Shown: positions 29,393-38,918, counted from the stretch's first letter. The stretch is DNA of 64,000 nucleotides from Streptomyces sp. CHD11 (GCF_018638295.1 NZ_JABTTS010000022.1:1-64000), one strand, 5' to 3'. Numbers and translations are program-made. Notes: a model not told the origin generated them from the sequence alone.

Positions 29393-30016
29393 CTACGCCC
29401 GCGTCCGCACCCCGGTCAGCGCCGTGACGACAGGATCCAGCGCCTCGTATATCTCCACCCCGATGGACTGGAAGAACGGCAACGGCGCCCCGTACGGGTC
29501 GTGCACCTCGTCCGCCTCGGCGGTGGGCGCCAGCAACCACCCCCGCAGCGCCGCGGCCGCCCGCACCAGAGCCCGCGCCCGCATGACCAGCCCCTCGTCC
29601 AGCGAAGGCAGCGTCGCCGGATCGATGGCGTTGACCAGCCGCGTGAACTCCTTCAGCGTGAACGTCCGCAGCCCCGCCGAATGCCCCATGGAGATGACCT
29701 GCGCCCGATGGTCCCGCGTAGCGGTCAGCACCAGATCCGCCCGGATCACATGGTCATCCAGCAGTTCCCGCCCCACGAAGCCGGAGGCGTCCGCCCCGAA
29801 CTCCCCCAGCACGGTCTCGGCGTGCGCCTCCATCGCCGCACCCTCGTGCCCCCAGGTGCCCGCGCTCTCCACGATGAGCCCGCCGCCCAGGATCCCCAGC
29901 CGCTGGCTCACGAAATGCCGGGTCAGCCGCTCGGTGATGGGCGAGCGGCACACGTTTCCGGTACTGACGTGGAGGATGCGGAAGGTGTCGCGCGGAAACC
30001 CGAAGGTGGTCGTCAT
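29393..30016 (-). CDS. Low-molecular-weight protein tyrosine phosphatase-like protein, nucleophile Cys replaced by Ser
   Basis: 207 aa. The fold markers of LMW-PTPs are present: P-loop HVSTGNVCRSPITERL, and the general-acid loop VHDPYGAPLPFF. In active enzymes the P-loop is C-x5-R; here the first position is Ser (codon AGT, nucleotide context read directly), leaving STGNVCR. The protein is therefore either a pseudo-phosphatase that binds phosphotyrosine or uses another mechanism. The ATG at 30016 follows GCGGAG. It lies 50 bases after the threonylcarbamoyl-AMP synthase gene, in the prfA-prmC run. Confidence 0.85.
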   Translation of the reverse strand: MTTTFGFPRDTFRILHVSTGNVCRSPITERLTRHFVSQRLGILGGGLIVESAGTWGHEGAAMEAHAETVLGEFGADASGFVGRELLDDHVIRADLVLTATRDHRAQVISMGHSAGLRTFTLKEFTRLVNAIDPATLPSLDEGLVMRARALVRAAAALRGWLLAPTAEADEVHDPYGAPLPFFQSIGVEIYEALDPVVTALTGVRTRA

Positions 30017-30066
30017 CTCCGCGCCGGATTCTTCGATGCCTATGCCACGCCCCGCCTCAGGGGCCG

Positions 30067-30714
30067 TCAATTCGCCACCTCGAGGTCGGGTACCACCTTG
30101 CGCAGCTCGTCCGGCGAGATCGCGCCCTCGCGCAGCAGCACGGGCACGGGACGGGTGACGTCGACGATGGAGGAGGGCACGTTGCCCGGGGTGGGCCCGC
30201 CGTCGAGGTACACGGAGACGGAGTCGCCGAGCATCTCCTGCGCGGCGTCGCAGTCCTCCGGCGCCGGGTGGCCGGTGAGGTTCGCCGACGAGACGGCCAT
30301 CGGCCCGACCTCGGTGAGCAGCTCGATGGCGACCGGGTGCAGCGGCATCCGTACGGCGACGGTCCCCCGGGTGTCCCCGAGGTCCCACTGCAGGGACGGC
30401 TGGTGCCGGGCGACGAGCGTCAGCGCGCCCGGCCAGAAGGCGTCGACCAGTTCCCAGGCCATCTCGGAGAAGTCGGTCACCAGCCCGTGCAGCGTGTTCG
30501 GGGAGCCGATGAGGACGGGCGTGGGCATGGTGCGGCCCCGGCCCTTGGCCTCCAGCAGATCGGCGACGGCCTCCGAGGTGAACGCGTCGGCGCCGATGCC
30601 GTACACCGTGTCCGTCGGCAGCACCACGAGCTCGCCCCGGCGGACGGCGGACGCGGCCTCGCGCAGACCGGTCGCGCGGTCGGTCGCGTCGTTGGTGTCG
30701 TATCGCCGGGCCAT
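30067..30714 (-). CDS. L-threonylcarbamoyladenylate synthase (Sua5/YciO/YrdC family)
   Basis: 215 aa. It has the YrdC signature VVLPTDTVYGIGADAF, the basic KGRGRTMPTPVLIG segment, FWPGALTLVARHQ and the SSANLTG motif near residue 150. It makes threonylcarbamoyl-AMP for the t6A37 modification of ANN-decoding tRNAs. The ATG at 30714 has GGAGG upstream. It follows prmC by 53 bases; this order prfA-prmC-Sua5 is widespread in bacteria. Confidence 0.92.
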   Translation of the reverse strand: MARRYDTNDATDRATGLREAASAVRRGELVVLPTDTVYGIGADAFTSEAVADLLEAKGRGRTMPTPVLIGSPNTLHGLVTDFSEMAWELVDAFWPGALTLVARHQPSLQWDLGDTRGTVAVRMPLHPVAIELLTEVGPMAVSSANLTGHPAPEDCDAAQEMLGDSVSVYLDGGPTPGNVPSSIVDVTRPVPVLLREGAISPDELRKVVPDLEVAN

Positions 30715-30767
30715 CTGGCGGACCTCCTCGTACGGGTGCTGCCGGGGGGATGAAGTATGCGGGACGC

Positions 30768-31613
30768 TCACGGCAGGGCCTTGCGGGCGGTGGCGAACCG
30801 GGGTCGCTTGTTCAGGTCGGGGTGGTCGGCCGCGTCGGCCCATCCGCGTTCCTCGGCGAAGATCCACGGGACCTGTCCGCCCTGGGTGTCGGCGTGCTCG
30901 ACGACGACCACTCCGCCGGGGCGCAGCAGCCGGTGCGCGGTGCGCTCCAGGCCGCGGATCAGCTCGAGCCCGTCCTCGCCGGAGAACAGCGACAGCTCGG
31001 GGTCGTAGTCGCGGGCCTCCGGGGCGACGTACTCCCACTCGGTGAGCGGGATGTAGGGCGGGTTGGAGACGACCAGGTCGACCTGCCCGTCGAGGTCGGG
31101 AAACGCCGTCAGGGCGTCTCCCTGGCGCAGTTCGACCCTGGACCCCTCCATGTTCCGGCGCGTCCACGTCAGGGCGTCCTCGGACAGCTCCACGGCGTGC
31201 ACGCGCGAGCGCGGCACCTCCTGCGCCAGCGCCAGCGCGATGGCCCCCGAGCCGGTGCACAGGTCGACGATGCAGGGCTCGACGACGTCCATCGCCCGCA
31301 CCGCGTCTATCGCCCAGCCGACCACCGACTCCGTCTCGGGCCGCGGCACGAACACCCCGGGACCGACCTGGAGCTCCAGATAGCGGAAGTACGCCCGTCC
31401 GGTGATGTGCTGGAGCGGCTCGCGGGCCTCGCGGCGGGCGATGACCTCCCAGTACCGGGCGTCGAAGTCGGAGTCCTTCACACCGTGCAGCTCGCCGCGC
31501 TTGACGCCGTGCACGAACGCGGCGAGCTCCTCCGCGTCGGTGCGCGGCGAGGGCACGCCGGCGTCGGCGAGCCGCTGGGTGGCCTGGGCCACCTCGGCGA
31601 GCAGCAGGTTCAC
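30768..31613 (-). CDS. prmC: Peptide chain release factor N5-glutamine methyltransferase
   Basis: 281 aa. N-terminal helical domain, then the SAM-binding motif VDLCTGSGAIALALA and the substrate motif DLVVSNPPYIP (NPPY). It methylates the Gln of the GGQ motif of release factors, here encoded by the next gene upstream (prfA, 34 bases away). GTG start at 31613 preceded by GGAGGA. Confidence 0.95.
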   Translation of the reverse strand: MNLLLAEVAQATQRLADAGVPSPRTDAEELAAFVHGVKRGELHGVKDSDFDARYWEVIARREAREPLQHITGRAYFRYLELQVGPGVFVPRPETESVVGWAIDAVRAMDVVEPCIVDLCTGSGAIALALAQEVPRSRVHAVELSEDALTWTRRNMEGSRVELRQGDALTAFPDLDGQVDLVVSNPPYIPLTEWEYVAPEARDYDPELSLFSGEDGLELIRGLERTAHRLLRPGGVVVVEHADTQGGQVPWIFAEERGWADAADHPDLNKRPRFATARKALP

Positions 31614-31647
31614 TGGTCCTCCGGACTGTCTTCGAGGGTCACGCGGC

Positions 31648-32724
31648 TTACGCGGCGGCGAGCTTGGCGGCCGAGTCCGCGTCGACGCAGGCCTGGATCA
31701 GCGCGGCGAGGTCGCCGTCGAGGACCTGGTCCAGGTTGTACGCCTTGAAGCCGACGCGGTGGTCCGAGATGCGGTTCTCCGGGAAGTTGTACGTACGGAT
31801 CTTCTCGGAGCGGTCGACGGTGCGGACCTGACTGCGGCGGGCGTCCGCGGCCTCCCTCTCCGCTTCCTCCTGCGCCGCGGCGAGCAGCCTGGAACGCAGG
31901 ATACGCAGGGCCTGCTCCTTGTTCTGCAGCTGGCTCTTCTCGTTCTGGCAGGAGGCGACGACTCCGGTCGGGATGTGCGTGATGCGCACGGCGGAGTCGG
32001 TGGTGTTGACGGACTGCCCGCCCGGTCCGGAGGACCGGTAGACGTCGATGCGCAGGTCGTTGGGGTTGATCTCGACATCGACCTCCTCCGCCTCGGGCGT
32101 CACCAGGACACCCGCCGCGGAGGTGTGGATACGGCCCTGCGACTCGGTGGCCGGCACACGCTGCACGCGGTGCACGCCGCCCTCGTACTTCAGCCGCGCC
32201 CACACACCCTGGCCGGGCTCGGTGGCGCCCTGGCCGCCCTTGGTCTTCACCGCGACCTGGACGTCCTTGTAGCCGCCCAGCTCGGACTCGGTGGCGTCGA
32301 TGATCTCGGTCTTCCAGCCGACGCGCTCGGCGTAGCGCAGGTACATGCGCAGCAGGTCGCCGGCGAACAGGGCGGACTCGTCGCCGCCCGCGCCCGCCTT
32401 GATCTCGAGGATGACGTCCTTGTCGTCGCTGGGGTCACGCGGGACGAGGAGCAGACGCAGCTTCTCGGTGAGCGTCTCGCGCTGCTGCTCCAGCTCCTTG
32501 ACCTCGGCGGCGAAGTCGGGGTCGTCGGCGGCGAACTCGCGCGCGGTCTCGATGTCGTCGCCCGTCTGCTTCCAGGAGCGGTACGTGGCGACGATCGGGG
32601 TGAGCTCGGCGTAACGCTTGTTCAGCTTGCGCGCGTTCGCCTGGTCGGAGTGGACCGACGGATCGGCGAGCTTCGTCTCCAGGTCGGCGTGCTCGGCGAC
32701 GAGTTCCTCGACGGCCTCGAACAT
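31648..32724 (-). CDS. prfA: Peptide chain release factor 1
   Basis: 358 aa. The GGQ peptidyl-hydrolysis motif is in [18 protein letters not shown], and the RF1-type stop-recognition tripeptide PAT is in [13 protein letters not shown], showing UAA/UAG specificity. Start ATG at 32724 ([12 protein letters not shown]) with AGGAG upstream. First of the translation-termination run prfA-prmC. Confidence 0.97.
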   Translation of the reverse strand: MFEAVEELVAEHADLETKLADPSVHSDQANARKLNKRYAELTPIVATYRSWKQTGDDIETAREFAADDPDFAAEVKELEQQRETLTEKLRLLLVPRDPSDDKDVILEIKAGAGGDESALFAGDLLRMYLRYAERVGWKTEIIDATESELGGYKDVQVAVKTKGGQGATEPGQGVWARLKYEGGVHRVQRVPATESQGRIHTSAAGVLVTPEAEEVDVEINPNDLRIDVYRSSGPGGQSVNTTDSAVRITHIPTGVVASCQNEKSQLQNKEQALRILRSRLLAAAQEEAEREAADARRSQVRTVDRSEKIRTYNFPENRISDHRVGFKAYNLDQVLDGDLAALIQACVDADSAAKLAAA

Positions 32725-32770
32725 CTTGGGCTCCTGCTGGTACGTGGGTGAAGGGCGGGCGACCAAAAAC

Positions 32771-32826
32771 GCCGGTCCCGGCCTGCCCCCGGGCGGGGGC
32801 GCGGCCGTGGACCGGCGATCGGTGAC
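32771..32826 (-). terminator. Stem-loop after rpmE
   Basis: GCCGGTCC (32771-32778) pairs with GGACCGGC (32819-32826) with a G+C-rich inner helix (CTGCCCCC with GGGCGGGGGC). It starts 4 bases past the rpmE stop, so it may end the rpmE transcript before prfA. Confidence 0.65.
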
Positions 32827-32829
32827 TCG

Positions 32830-33051
32830 CTACTTCTTGGAGCCGGCGGCCTTGCCGAAGCGGGCCTCGAAGCGGGCCACACGGCCACCGGTGTCGAGGA
32901 TCTTCTGCTTGCCCGTGTAGAACGGGTGGCACTCGGAGCAGACCTCGGCACGGACGGTGCCGCTGGAGATCGTGCTGCGGGTGGTGAACGACGCGCCACA
33001 GGTGCAGCTGACCTGCGTCTCGACGTACTCGGGGTGGATGTCGCGCTTCAA
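32830..33051 (-). CDS. rpmE: 50S ribosomal protein L31, zinc-binding form
   Basis: 73 aa from a TTG start preceded by AGGAG (leader TAGGAGACACC). The protein reads [19 protein letters not shown] and keeps CxC plus CSEC, so it is the zinc-containing (C+) L31. It is driven by a sigma-R type promoter about 100 bases upstream. Loss of zinc on oxidation is thought to be why L31 is in the sigma-R regulon. Confidence 0.95.
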   Translation of the reverse strand: MKRDIHPEYVETQVSCTCGASFTTRSTISSGTVRAEVCSECHPFYTGKQKILDTGGRVARFEARFGKAAGSKK

Positions 33052-33154
33052 GGTGTCTCCTAGGTTCGGGAGGGCGCCGGGTCGCCACCGCTCGGTGCGG
33101 AAGCGTGAACCGGGGCCGACGTACCAGTCTGCCAGGACTGGGGCCATCCCCCAA

Positions 33155-33180
33155 AACGAGGGGTGGCGCCGGTGTATTCC
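33155..33180 (-). promoter_or_regulatory. Sigma-R (thiol-stress) promoter of rpmE
   Basis: On the minus strand GGAAT (33180-33176), an 18-base spacer and GTT (33157-33155) match the sigma-R consensus GGAAT-N18-GTT exactly. rpmE is an established sigma-R target in S. coelicolor, so this is very probably functional. Confidence 0.85.
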
Positions 33181-33221
33181 TGTGGACGGCCGGCCGTCAC
33201 CGCGGCCTCCCGGCACGACGG

Positions 33222-33267
33222 AGGTCCGGCGGGTGAGCGGTGCGCGCACCGCTCACCCGCCGGACCT
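33222..33267. terminator. 46-bp perfect palindrome
   Basis: Every base from 33222 to 33244 pairs with 33267 to 33245, giving a 23-bp stem with almost no loop. It lies 11 bases past the stop codon of the protease gene (minus) and upstream of the rpmE promoter, so it separates the two units. Confidence 0.85.
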
Positions 33268-33277
33268 GCCGAAGGCG

Positions 33278-35074
33278 TCAGCCGAAGATGTCGTAGTGCT
33301 GGAAACCCGTGCCGACGGAGACCCGGGTGGAGAAGAACGGGGCGGTGTTCTTTCCGGTGCCCCGGTACTGGTACATCGTGCCGCCGGGGGTGCGGGCCAG
33401 GAGGTCCGCCTTGCCGTCACCGCTGACGTCACCGACCGTGACCAGGTCGTTGAACGTGGTGTTCTTCCAGGTGGTCAGCTTGACCCGGCCGCCGAAGGAT
33501 CCGGCGCCGGCCTTGCCCGTGCCCTTGTACAGGTACACGTCGCCGTTGCTCCGGTAGCGGGCGATCAGGTCGGTCCTGCCGTCACCGGTGAAGTCGCCGT
33601 GGCCGCCCAGGAAGTTGAACGCGTTCCAGCCGCTGCTGCCGGTCTTCAGCCGGGCGGAGAAGGAGCCGTTGCCCTTGCCCGGGTAGGTCCACAGCACGCC
33701 GGCGGAGTCCACCATCAGCAGGTCGGGCACGTAGTCACCGGTCACATCGCCCGGGGTGATGATCTGGTTGACGGACTTCCAGTTCCTGACGAGCAGCTTG
33801 GTGGACCAGTCGCCGGTGGAGATGACGTAGTGGGACCAGTAGACGTTGCCGTTGTCACCGCGCCGGTACACCAGGTCCTGGTAGCCGTCGCGGTCGAGGT
33901 CGGTCTGCAGGACGAGGTCGACGCCGCTCCAGTCCCCCCACGACTCGTTGGCACCGAAGGAGCTGCTCCTGGAGTTCCTGGAGTAGCCGACCCCCGTCGA
34001 CTTGTGGCGCAGCCACAGGTCGGCCCGGTGGTCGCCGTTGATGTCGGTGTCGTCCACGCGCGGGTAGGTGACGCCGACGTAGTCGGTCACCTTGGTGAAG
34101 ACGCTGTAGGCGCCCTCCGCCACGCAGTCCACGACGCCCCAGGAGACGACGCCCACGATCCGGTTGTTCACGACCAGCGGACCGCCGGAGTCGCCGTTGC
34201 AGGCGGAGGTGGTGCCCTCGTCACTGCCGCTGGCGGGCTCACCGGCACAGACCATGTGGCCCTTGACGAAGTCGCTGCCCCAGGCGTCGGTGCACGTGGC
34301 GTCCGACTGGATGGGCAGCGTGGCCGTCTTCAGCGTCTCGGAGATGGCCTGGCTGGTGGAGCTGGTGCGGCCCCAGCCGTAGACCTTGGCGTTGGTCCCG
34401 GCGGCGTACGAGGCGGTGTCGCCGGCGGTGGTCATGCGGATCGGGGTGGCCCGCACGGGCGCGGGCAGGGTGAGCAGCGCTATGTCGTTGTCGATGGTGT
34501 TCGCGTTGTACCGCGGGTCGTTCCACTGCCGCCAGACACCGCTGACGGTGCCGCCGTGCAGGTCGCCGTCGGCCGAGGGGAGCTGAGCGGTCCCCGTGAC
34601 GATGGCGCCGTTGTTGTGCCAGTCGTAGCCCTTGGCACAGTGCGCGGCGGTGAGGATCTTCGTCGGCGCGACGACGGCGCCGCTGCAGAAGAAGCCGATG
34701 TCGTCGCCGGTGCCGGAGGTGCCCCGGTCGTCGTAGTAGTGCAGCTGCGCCATCCAGGGCGCCGAGGTGATGCTGGTGGTGCTGCCCCCGATGATCTTCG
34801 CGTCGATGGCGGAGTCGGGGTTCGCGTTCTTGCTCAGCGACGACTTGTTCGTCTGGCCCGCGATGTCGTCACCCGCCATGGCGCCCACGACGCGGCGCGT
34901 CAGCTCGTCGAGCGACGGCGTCTCCATCGCGGGGTTGACGGTCGGCTGCGGCAGCGCGGGCGAGGCGCCGGCGGGCGAGGCCAGCAACGCGGCGCCGACC
35001 GCCGCCGCGACACCGGCCGCGGCGATACCGTACCCACGTCTGTGCCGTCCGCCCCCGGACAGGGATGTACCCAT
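33278..35074 (-). CDS. Secreted trypsin-like serine protease (S1) with C-terminal FG-GAP/VCBS repeats
   Basis: 598 aa. A signal peptide (AAAVGAALLASPAGASPA) and a propeptide of about 60 residues precede the mature domain start IIGGSTTSITSAPWMAQ. The triad is His in LTAAHC, Asp in DNDIALL and Ser in ACNGDSGGPL. Residues after about 360 form repeated GDVTGD/DLLM and GDFTGDGRTDLIARY units, an FG-GAP beta-propeller with calcium-binding-like DxDGDG loops. It is exported. ATG at 35074 follows GAGGGG. It is likely monocistronic, bounded by the 46-bp palindrome and the hairpin at 35179. Confidence 0.9.
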   Translation of the reverse strand: MGTSLSGGGRHRRGYGIAAAGVAAAVGAALLASPAGASPALPQPTVNPAMETPSLDELTRRVVGAMAGDDIAGQTNKSSLSKNANPDSAIDAKIIGGSTTSITSAPWMAQLHYYDDRGTSGTGDDIGFFCSGAVVAPTKILTAAHCAKGYDWHNNGAIVTGTAQLPSADGDLHGGTVSGVWRQWNDPRYNANTIDNDIALLTLPAPVRATPIRMTTAGDTASYAAGTNAKVYGWGRTSSTSQAISETLKTATLPIQSDATCTDAWGSDFVKGHMVCAGEPASGSDEGTTSACNGDSGGPLVVNNRIVGVVSWGVVDCVAEGAYSVFTKVTDYVGVTYPRVDDTDINGDHRADLWLRHKSTGVGYSRNSRSSSFGANESWGDWSGVDLVLQTDLDRDGYQDLVYRRGDNGNVYWSHYVISTGDWSTKLLVRNWKSVNQIITPGDVTGDYVPDLLMVDSAGVLWTYPGKGNGSFSARLKTGSSGWNAFNFLGGHGDFTGDGRTDLIARYRSNGDVYLYKGTGKAGAGSFGGRVKLTTWKNTTFNDLVTVGDVSGDGKADLLARTPGGTMYQYRGTGKNTAPFFSTRVSVGTGFQHYDIFG

Positions 35075-35178
35075 GCAATTCCCCCCTCGGAATGGTGAGT
35101 TCGGGCCCGATCAGGATCTTGGAAAACGGCCCGAAGCAGCGTGATCGTACACCTGTCCGACGACACATGAACACGGAT

Positions 35179-35206
35179 ATGGCCGTCCTGTGAACAGGAC
35201 GGCCAT
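35179..35206. terminator. Hairpin with TGAA loop upstream of the protease gene
   Basis: A perfect 12-bp stem (ATGGCCGTCCTG with CAGGACGGCCAT) and a TGAA loop. It lies about 105 bases before the protease start and probably stops read-through from rho. The loop matches the IS end hairpins, but the stem is unrelated. Confidence 0.6.
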
Positions 35207-35298
35207 CCGGGCGCCTCCGGAGGGGACGGGAGGTATCCAGCTTGTCGGCGCGCGCGGCGGGTGGGCGCGCGCGTGCGTGCGCGGGGGCGTGCGTGTGC

Positions 35299-35360
35299 GC
35301 GCGGCCGGGCAGGCATGAGTGCGCGGCCGGGCAGGCGTGAGTGCGCGGCCGGGCAGGGGC
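35299..35360. repeat. Three tandem copies of a 22-bp repeat
   Basis: The unit GTGCGCGGCCGGGCAGGCGT plus two bases recurs at 35299-35318 (partial), 35319-35340 and 35341-35360. It lies in the 433-base gap between the protease gene and rho, in a strand-asymmetric G-rich stretch (35225-35435) with further loose repeats such as CACGCGAGGACGGG. No gene is present. Confidence 0.7.
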
Positions 35361-35424
35361 GGGCGCGGGCGCGCGAGGACGGGCACACGCGAGGACGGGA
35401 AGACAGGGACGGGAACACAGGGAC

Positions 35425-35499
35425 GGGCGCGGGGGACCCATGGTCACCCGCGCCCGGTACACGCCCTGCGATCCGCGGGACGGCGGTTCACGCCGTCCC
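35425..35499 (-). terminator. Two stem-loops downstream of rho
   Basis: GGGACGGCG (35477-35485) pairs with CGCCGTCCC (35491-35499), starting 9 bases beyond the rho stop. A second stem, GGGCGCGGG (35425-35433) with CCCGCGCCC (35447-35455), lies 22 bases further. Together they form a tandem terminator. Confidence 0.75.
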
Positions 35500-35507
35500 G
35501 GCGAGCG

Positions 35508-37580
35508 TCAGTCGCCGTTGCCCGGCGCCGGCGTCGTCTTCTGGATCTGCATCAGGAACTCGGCGTTCGACTTCGTCTGCTTCATCTTGTCGAGCAGCAG
35601 CTCGACCGCCTGCTGCTGGTCGAGGGCGTGCAGCACCCGGCGCAGCTTCCAGACGATGGCGAGCTCGTCGGGGGCCAGCAGGATCTCTTCCTTGCGGGTG
35701 CCGGACGCGTCGACGTCCACCGCCGGGAAGATGCGCTTGTCGGCGAGCTTCCGGTCGAGCTTGAGCTCCGCGTTGCCGGTGCCCTTGAACTCCTCGAAGA
35801 TGACCTCGTCCATGCGGGACCCGGTGTCCACCAGGGCGGTGGCGAGGATGGTCAGCGAGCCGCCGTCCTCGATGTTGCGGGCCGCACCGAAGAAGCGCTT
35901 CGGCGGGTACAGGGCGGTCGAGTCGACACCACCGGACAGGATGCGGCCGGAGGCCGGGGCGGCGAGGTTGTACGCACGGCCCAGACGCGTGATCGAGTCG
36001 AGCAGCACGACGACGTCGTGCCCCAGCTCCACCAGGCGCTTGGCGCGCTCGATGGCGAGCTCCGCGACCGTGGTGTGGTCCTCGGCCGGACGGTCGAAGG
36101 TCGAGGAGATGACCTCGCCCTTGACCGACCGCTGCATGTCGGTGACCTCTTCCGGACGCTCGTCGACCAGGACGACCATCAGGTGGCACTCGGGGTTGTT
36201 GTGGGTGATCGCGTTGGCGATCGCCTGCATGATCATGGTCTTGCCGGTCTTCGGCGGGGCCACGATGAGACCGCGCTGGCCCTTGCCGATCGGCGACACG
36301 AGGTCGATGATCCGCGTGGTCAGCACGCCCGGGTCGGTCTCCAGACGGAGGCGGTCCTGCGGGTACAGCGGCGTGAGCTTGTTGAACTCCGGGCGGCCAC
36401 GGCCGTGTTCGGGCGCCATGCCGTTGACGGAGTCGAGGCGGACCAGCGCGTTGAACTTCTCGCGGCGCTCACCCTCCTTCGGCTGGCGGACCGCGCCGGT
36501 GATGTGGTCGCCCTTGCGCAGGCCGTTCTTGCGGACCTGGGCGAGGGAGACGTACACGTCGTTCGGTCCGGGCAGGTAGCCGGAGGTGCGGATGAAGGCG
36601 TAGTTGTCGAGGATGTCCAGGATGCCCGCGACGGGGATCAGGACGTCGTCCTCGTTGACCTGCGGTTCCTGCACCTCGTCGCGGCCGCGGCGGCCCCGGC
36701 GGTCGCGGTAGCGGCCGCGACGGCCACGGCGCCCGCCGTCGAAGTCGTCGTCGTCGTGCTGCTGACGGTCCTGACGGCCGCCGCCCTGCTGGTTCTGCTG
36801 ACGGCCGCCGCCCTGCTGGTTCTGCTGCTGGTCGTCGCCCTTGCTGCGCCGGTCCCCGCGATCCCCGCGGTCACCGCGATCCCCACGCTCACCGCGGTCG
36901 CCCCGCTCACCGCGGTCCCCACGGTCGCGGCCGCGCTCACGGCGGTCACGGCGGCGGCCCTCGCCGCCCTCCTGGTCGGACCTGCCGTCGCCCTGCTGCG
37001 ACTGCTGCTGGGCCGGCGCCTCGGACCTGGAGTCGGTCTTCGGCTCGGCGGTGACCGTCTCGGCCGCGGCGGCCGGGGCACCGGCGTCGGAGGTGGCGCG
37101 ACGGCGGCGGCGCTCGGCGGGAGCGGCCTCCTCGGCCGGCTCGGCCGAGACCTTCGGGGAGGGCTGGCCGGGGATGTCGATCTGCTGCTGGGCCGCGGCC
37201 TGCTCGGCGGGGGCCTGCTCGTCCTTGGCGTCGGTCTTCTTCTCGGCGGTGTCACCCGTGCGGGTCCGCGAGGTGGCGCGACGCTTCGGCTTGGTCTCGG
37301 TGGCGGACTCGGCCTTGGCCGGTGCCGCGGCGGGGGCAGCCCCACCGGCGGCCTGCGCCTCCTTGATGACCTCGATCAGCTGGCTCTTGCGCATCCGCGC
37401 GGTGCCCCTGATACCGAGGCCGGTTGCGACCTGTTGCAGCTCTGCCAGCACCATGCCCTCGAGGCCGGTACCGCGGCGACGCCGGGAGCCGGCACCGGAG
37501 GCAGGCGCGGAAGCGTCCGTGGCGGGCGCGGCAGCGGTCTCCTCGACACGTGCGCCCATCAGATCGGTGGTGTCGCTCAC
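35508..37580 (-). CDS. rho: Transcription termination factor Rho
   Basis: 690 aa from the GTG at 37580 with AAGGACC upstream. The N-terminal helix bundle ([25 protein letters not shown]) is interrupted by a very long insertion (about residues 75-290) rich in Arg, Gly, Asp, Gln and Glu with GDRGER repeats, usual for actinobacterial Rho. The RNA-binding OSB fold ([20 protein letters not shown]) and RecA-like ATPase ([15 protein letters not shown]) follow. The hexameric helicase ends transcription at C-rich sites; the insertion adds RNA affinity. Confidence 0.96.
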   Translation of the reverse strand: MSDTTDLMGARVEETAAAPATDASAPASGAGSRRRRGTGLEGMVLAELQQVATGLGIRGTARMRKSQLIEVIKEAQAAGGAAPAAAPAKAESATETKPKRRATSRTRTGDTAEKKTDAKDEQAPAEQAAAQQQIDIPGQPSPKVSAEPAEEAAPAERRRRRATSDAGAPAAAAETVTAEPKTDSRSEAPAQQQSQQGDGRSDQEGGEGRRRDRRERGRDRGDRGERGDRGERGDRGDRGDRGDRRSKGDDQQQNQQGGGRQQNQQGGGRQDRQQHDDDDFDGGRRGRRGRYRDRRGRRGRDEVQEPQVNEDDVLIPVAGILDILDNYAFIRTSGYLPGPNDVYVSLAQVRKNGLRKGDHITGAVRQPKEGERREKFNALVRLDSVNGMAPEHGRGRPEFNKLTPLYPQDRLRLETDPGVLTTRIIDLVSPIGKGQRGLIVAPPKTGKTMIMQAIANAITHNNPECHLMVVLVDERPEEVTDMQRSVKGEVISSTFDRPAEDHTTVAELAIERAKRLVELGHDVVVLLDSITRLGRAYNLAAPASGRILSGGVDSTALYPPKRFFGAARNIEDGGSLTILATALVDTGSRMDEVIFEEFKGTGNAELKLDRKLADKRIFPAVDVDASGTRKEEILLAPDELAIVWKLRRVLHALDQQQAVELLLDKMKQTKSNAEFLMQIQKTTPAPGNGD

Positions 37581-38000
37581 GAAGGGTCCTTCCCTGGAGC
37601 GGACGTCGGCCTGTCTGGCTCGGCGACCGGTTGTGCTGTCCGGCATCGGTTCTTGCTGTGCGAACCGTGCCGGGGCGGTTGTCCGCCTGAGCGGCGGAAG
37701 AGATATCTGGTGATGGCGCTTCCTCGAGCCGTGGCATCCTGTGTCACGTGGCGTGGTCGCACCGGTTCCGGAGCTCCCCCTGAGGGGCTAGCCCCACCGT
37801 CGGGCCGTTCAGCGTCCGCGTACGACGTACTGCCCGCATACGTAGCAGTGAACACAGTGCGGCTTGGGGGGCTCCCGGAAGAATGTCTGTCCCGGACGGG
37901 GACGCGAGGCACCTCGCCATGGTGGGGTCGGGTGCAGACTTGAGGTTAACACTACCGGATCCAACAAACATTCCCCCTCTCCAAATCCGGCGACCGTGTG
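37581..38000 (-). promoter_or_regulatory. Long rho leader region
   Basis: 420 bases without a convincing gene between thrB and rho. The A/T-richest part is at 37940-37985 (on the minus strand GTTTGTTGGATCCGGTAGTG and GTTAACCT), a plausible promoter position; that would give a leader of over 300 bases, long enough for autogenous Rho control. The -35/-10 assignment is uncertain. Confidence 0.45.
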
Positions 38001-38918
38001 TCAGGTGGCGAGCGGGAGCACGCTCGCTCCCTGGACATCGAGACCGAGCCGGTTGGCGGCCCACTCGTCGCCGGCCAGTGCTTCGACCTTGTCGGCCGTC
38101 TCGGTGTCCGCCAGCGCCATCACGGTGGGTCCGGCGCCGGAGATCACCGCGGGGACACCGTCCCCGCGCAGCCGCTCCACCAGGGCGGCGCTCTCCGGCA
38201 TGGCCGGGGCGCGGTACTCCTGGTGCAGACGGTCCTCGGTGGCGGGCAGCAGCAGTTCGGGGCGCCTGGTCAGGGCCTCGACGAGCAGGGCGGCACGGCC
38301 CGCGTTGGCGGCGGCGTCGACGTGCGGCACGGTGCGCGGGAGCAGTCCGCGCGCGGTCTCGGTGAGGACCGGCTTACCGGGCACGAAAACCACCGGAACG
38401 ATGGAATCGGCGGGCTCCATCCTGATCGCACGGGCCGCGCCGCGCTCCATCCAGGACAGGCTGAATCCGCCGAGCAGACAGGCGGCGACATTGTCGGGGT
38501 GGCCCTCGATCTCGGTGGCCAGTTCGAGCAGCGCGGTGTCGTCGAGCCTGGAGTCGGCGCCTATCGTCACGGCGCGGGCGGCGACGATCCCGGCGCAGAT
38601 GGCGGCGGAGGAGGAACCGAGGCCCCGGCCGTGCGGGATGCGGTTGGCACAGACGATCTCGAGGCCGCGCGGCTGTCCGCCGAGCAGGTCGAAGGCGGTG
38701 CGCAGGGAGCGTACGAGGAGGTGGCGCTCGTCCCTGGGGAGGGTCTCGCCGCCCTCGCCGGCGATGTCGATGTGCAGCCCGGAGTCGGCCACCCGGACGA
38801 CCACGTCGTCGTACAGCCCCAGCGCGAGGCCGAAGGCGTCATAGCCCGGGCCGAGGTTGGCGCTGGTGGCGGGGACGCGCACCCGGACGGCGGCGGCGCG
38901 GAACGCTGGACCGGCCAT
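38001..38918 (-). CDS. thrB: Homoserine kinase
   Basis: 305 aa, a GHMP kinase. It has the N-terminal VRVPATSANLGPGYDAFGLA, the ATP-binding PHGRGLGSSSAAICAGIVA and the C-terminal ISGAGPTVMALA. It phosphorylates homoserine ahead of thrC. The ATG at 38918 fits the family; AAGGAG lies 18 bases ahead, further than usual. A 586-base gap separates it from thrC upstream. Confidence 0.95.
   Translation of the reverse strand: MAGPAFRAAAVRVRVPATSANLGPGYDAFGLALGLYDDVVVRVADSGLHIDIAGEGGETLPRDERHLLVRSLRTAFDLLGGQPRGLEIVCANRIPHGRGLGSSSAAICAGIVAARAVTIGADSRLDDTALLELATEIEGHPDNVAACLLGGFSLSWMERGAARAIRMEPADSIVPVVFVPGKPVLTETARGLLPRTVPHVDAAANAGRAALLVEALTRRPELLLPATEDRLHQEYRAPAMPESAALVERLRGDGVPAVISGAGPTVMALADTETADKVEALAGDEWAANRLGLDVQGASVLPLAT

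Noticed and set aside
35179-35206. Solo IS200/IS605 end because of its TGAA-loop hairpin
   Set aside because: The stem is unrelated to those at 962 and 2843, no TTGAT/TCAA cleavage motif is placed correctly, and UGAA-type loops are common in terminators.
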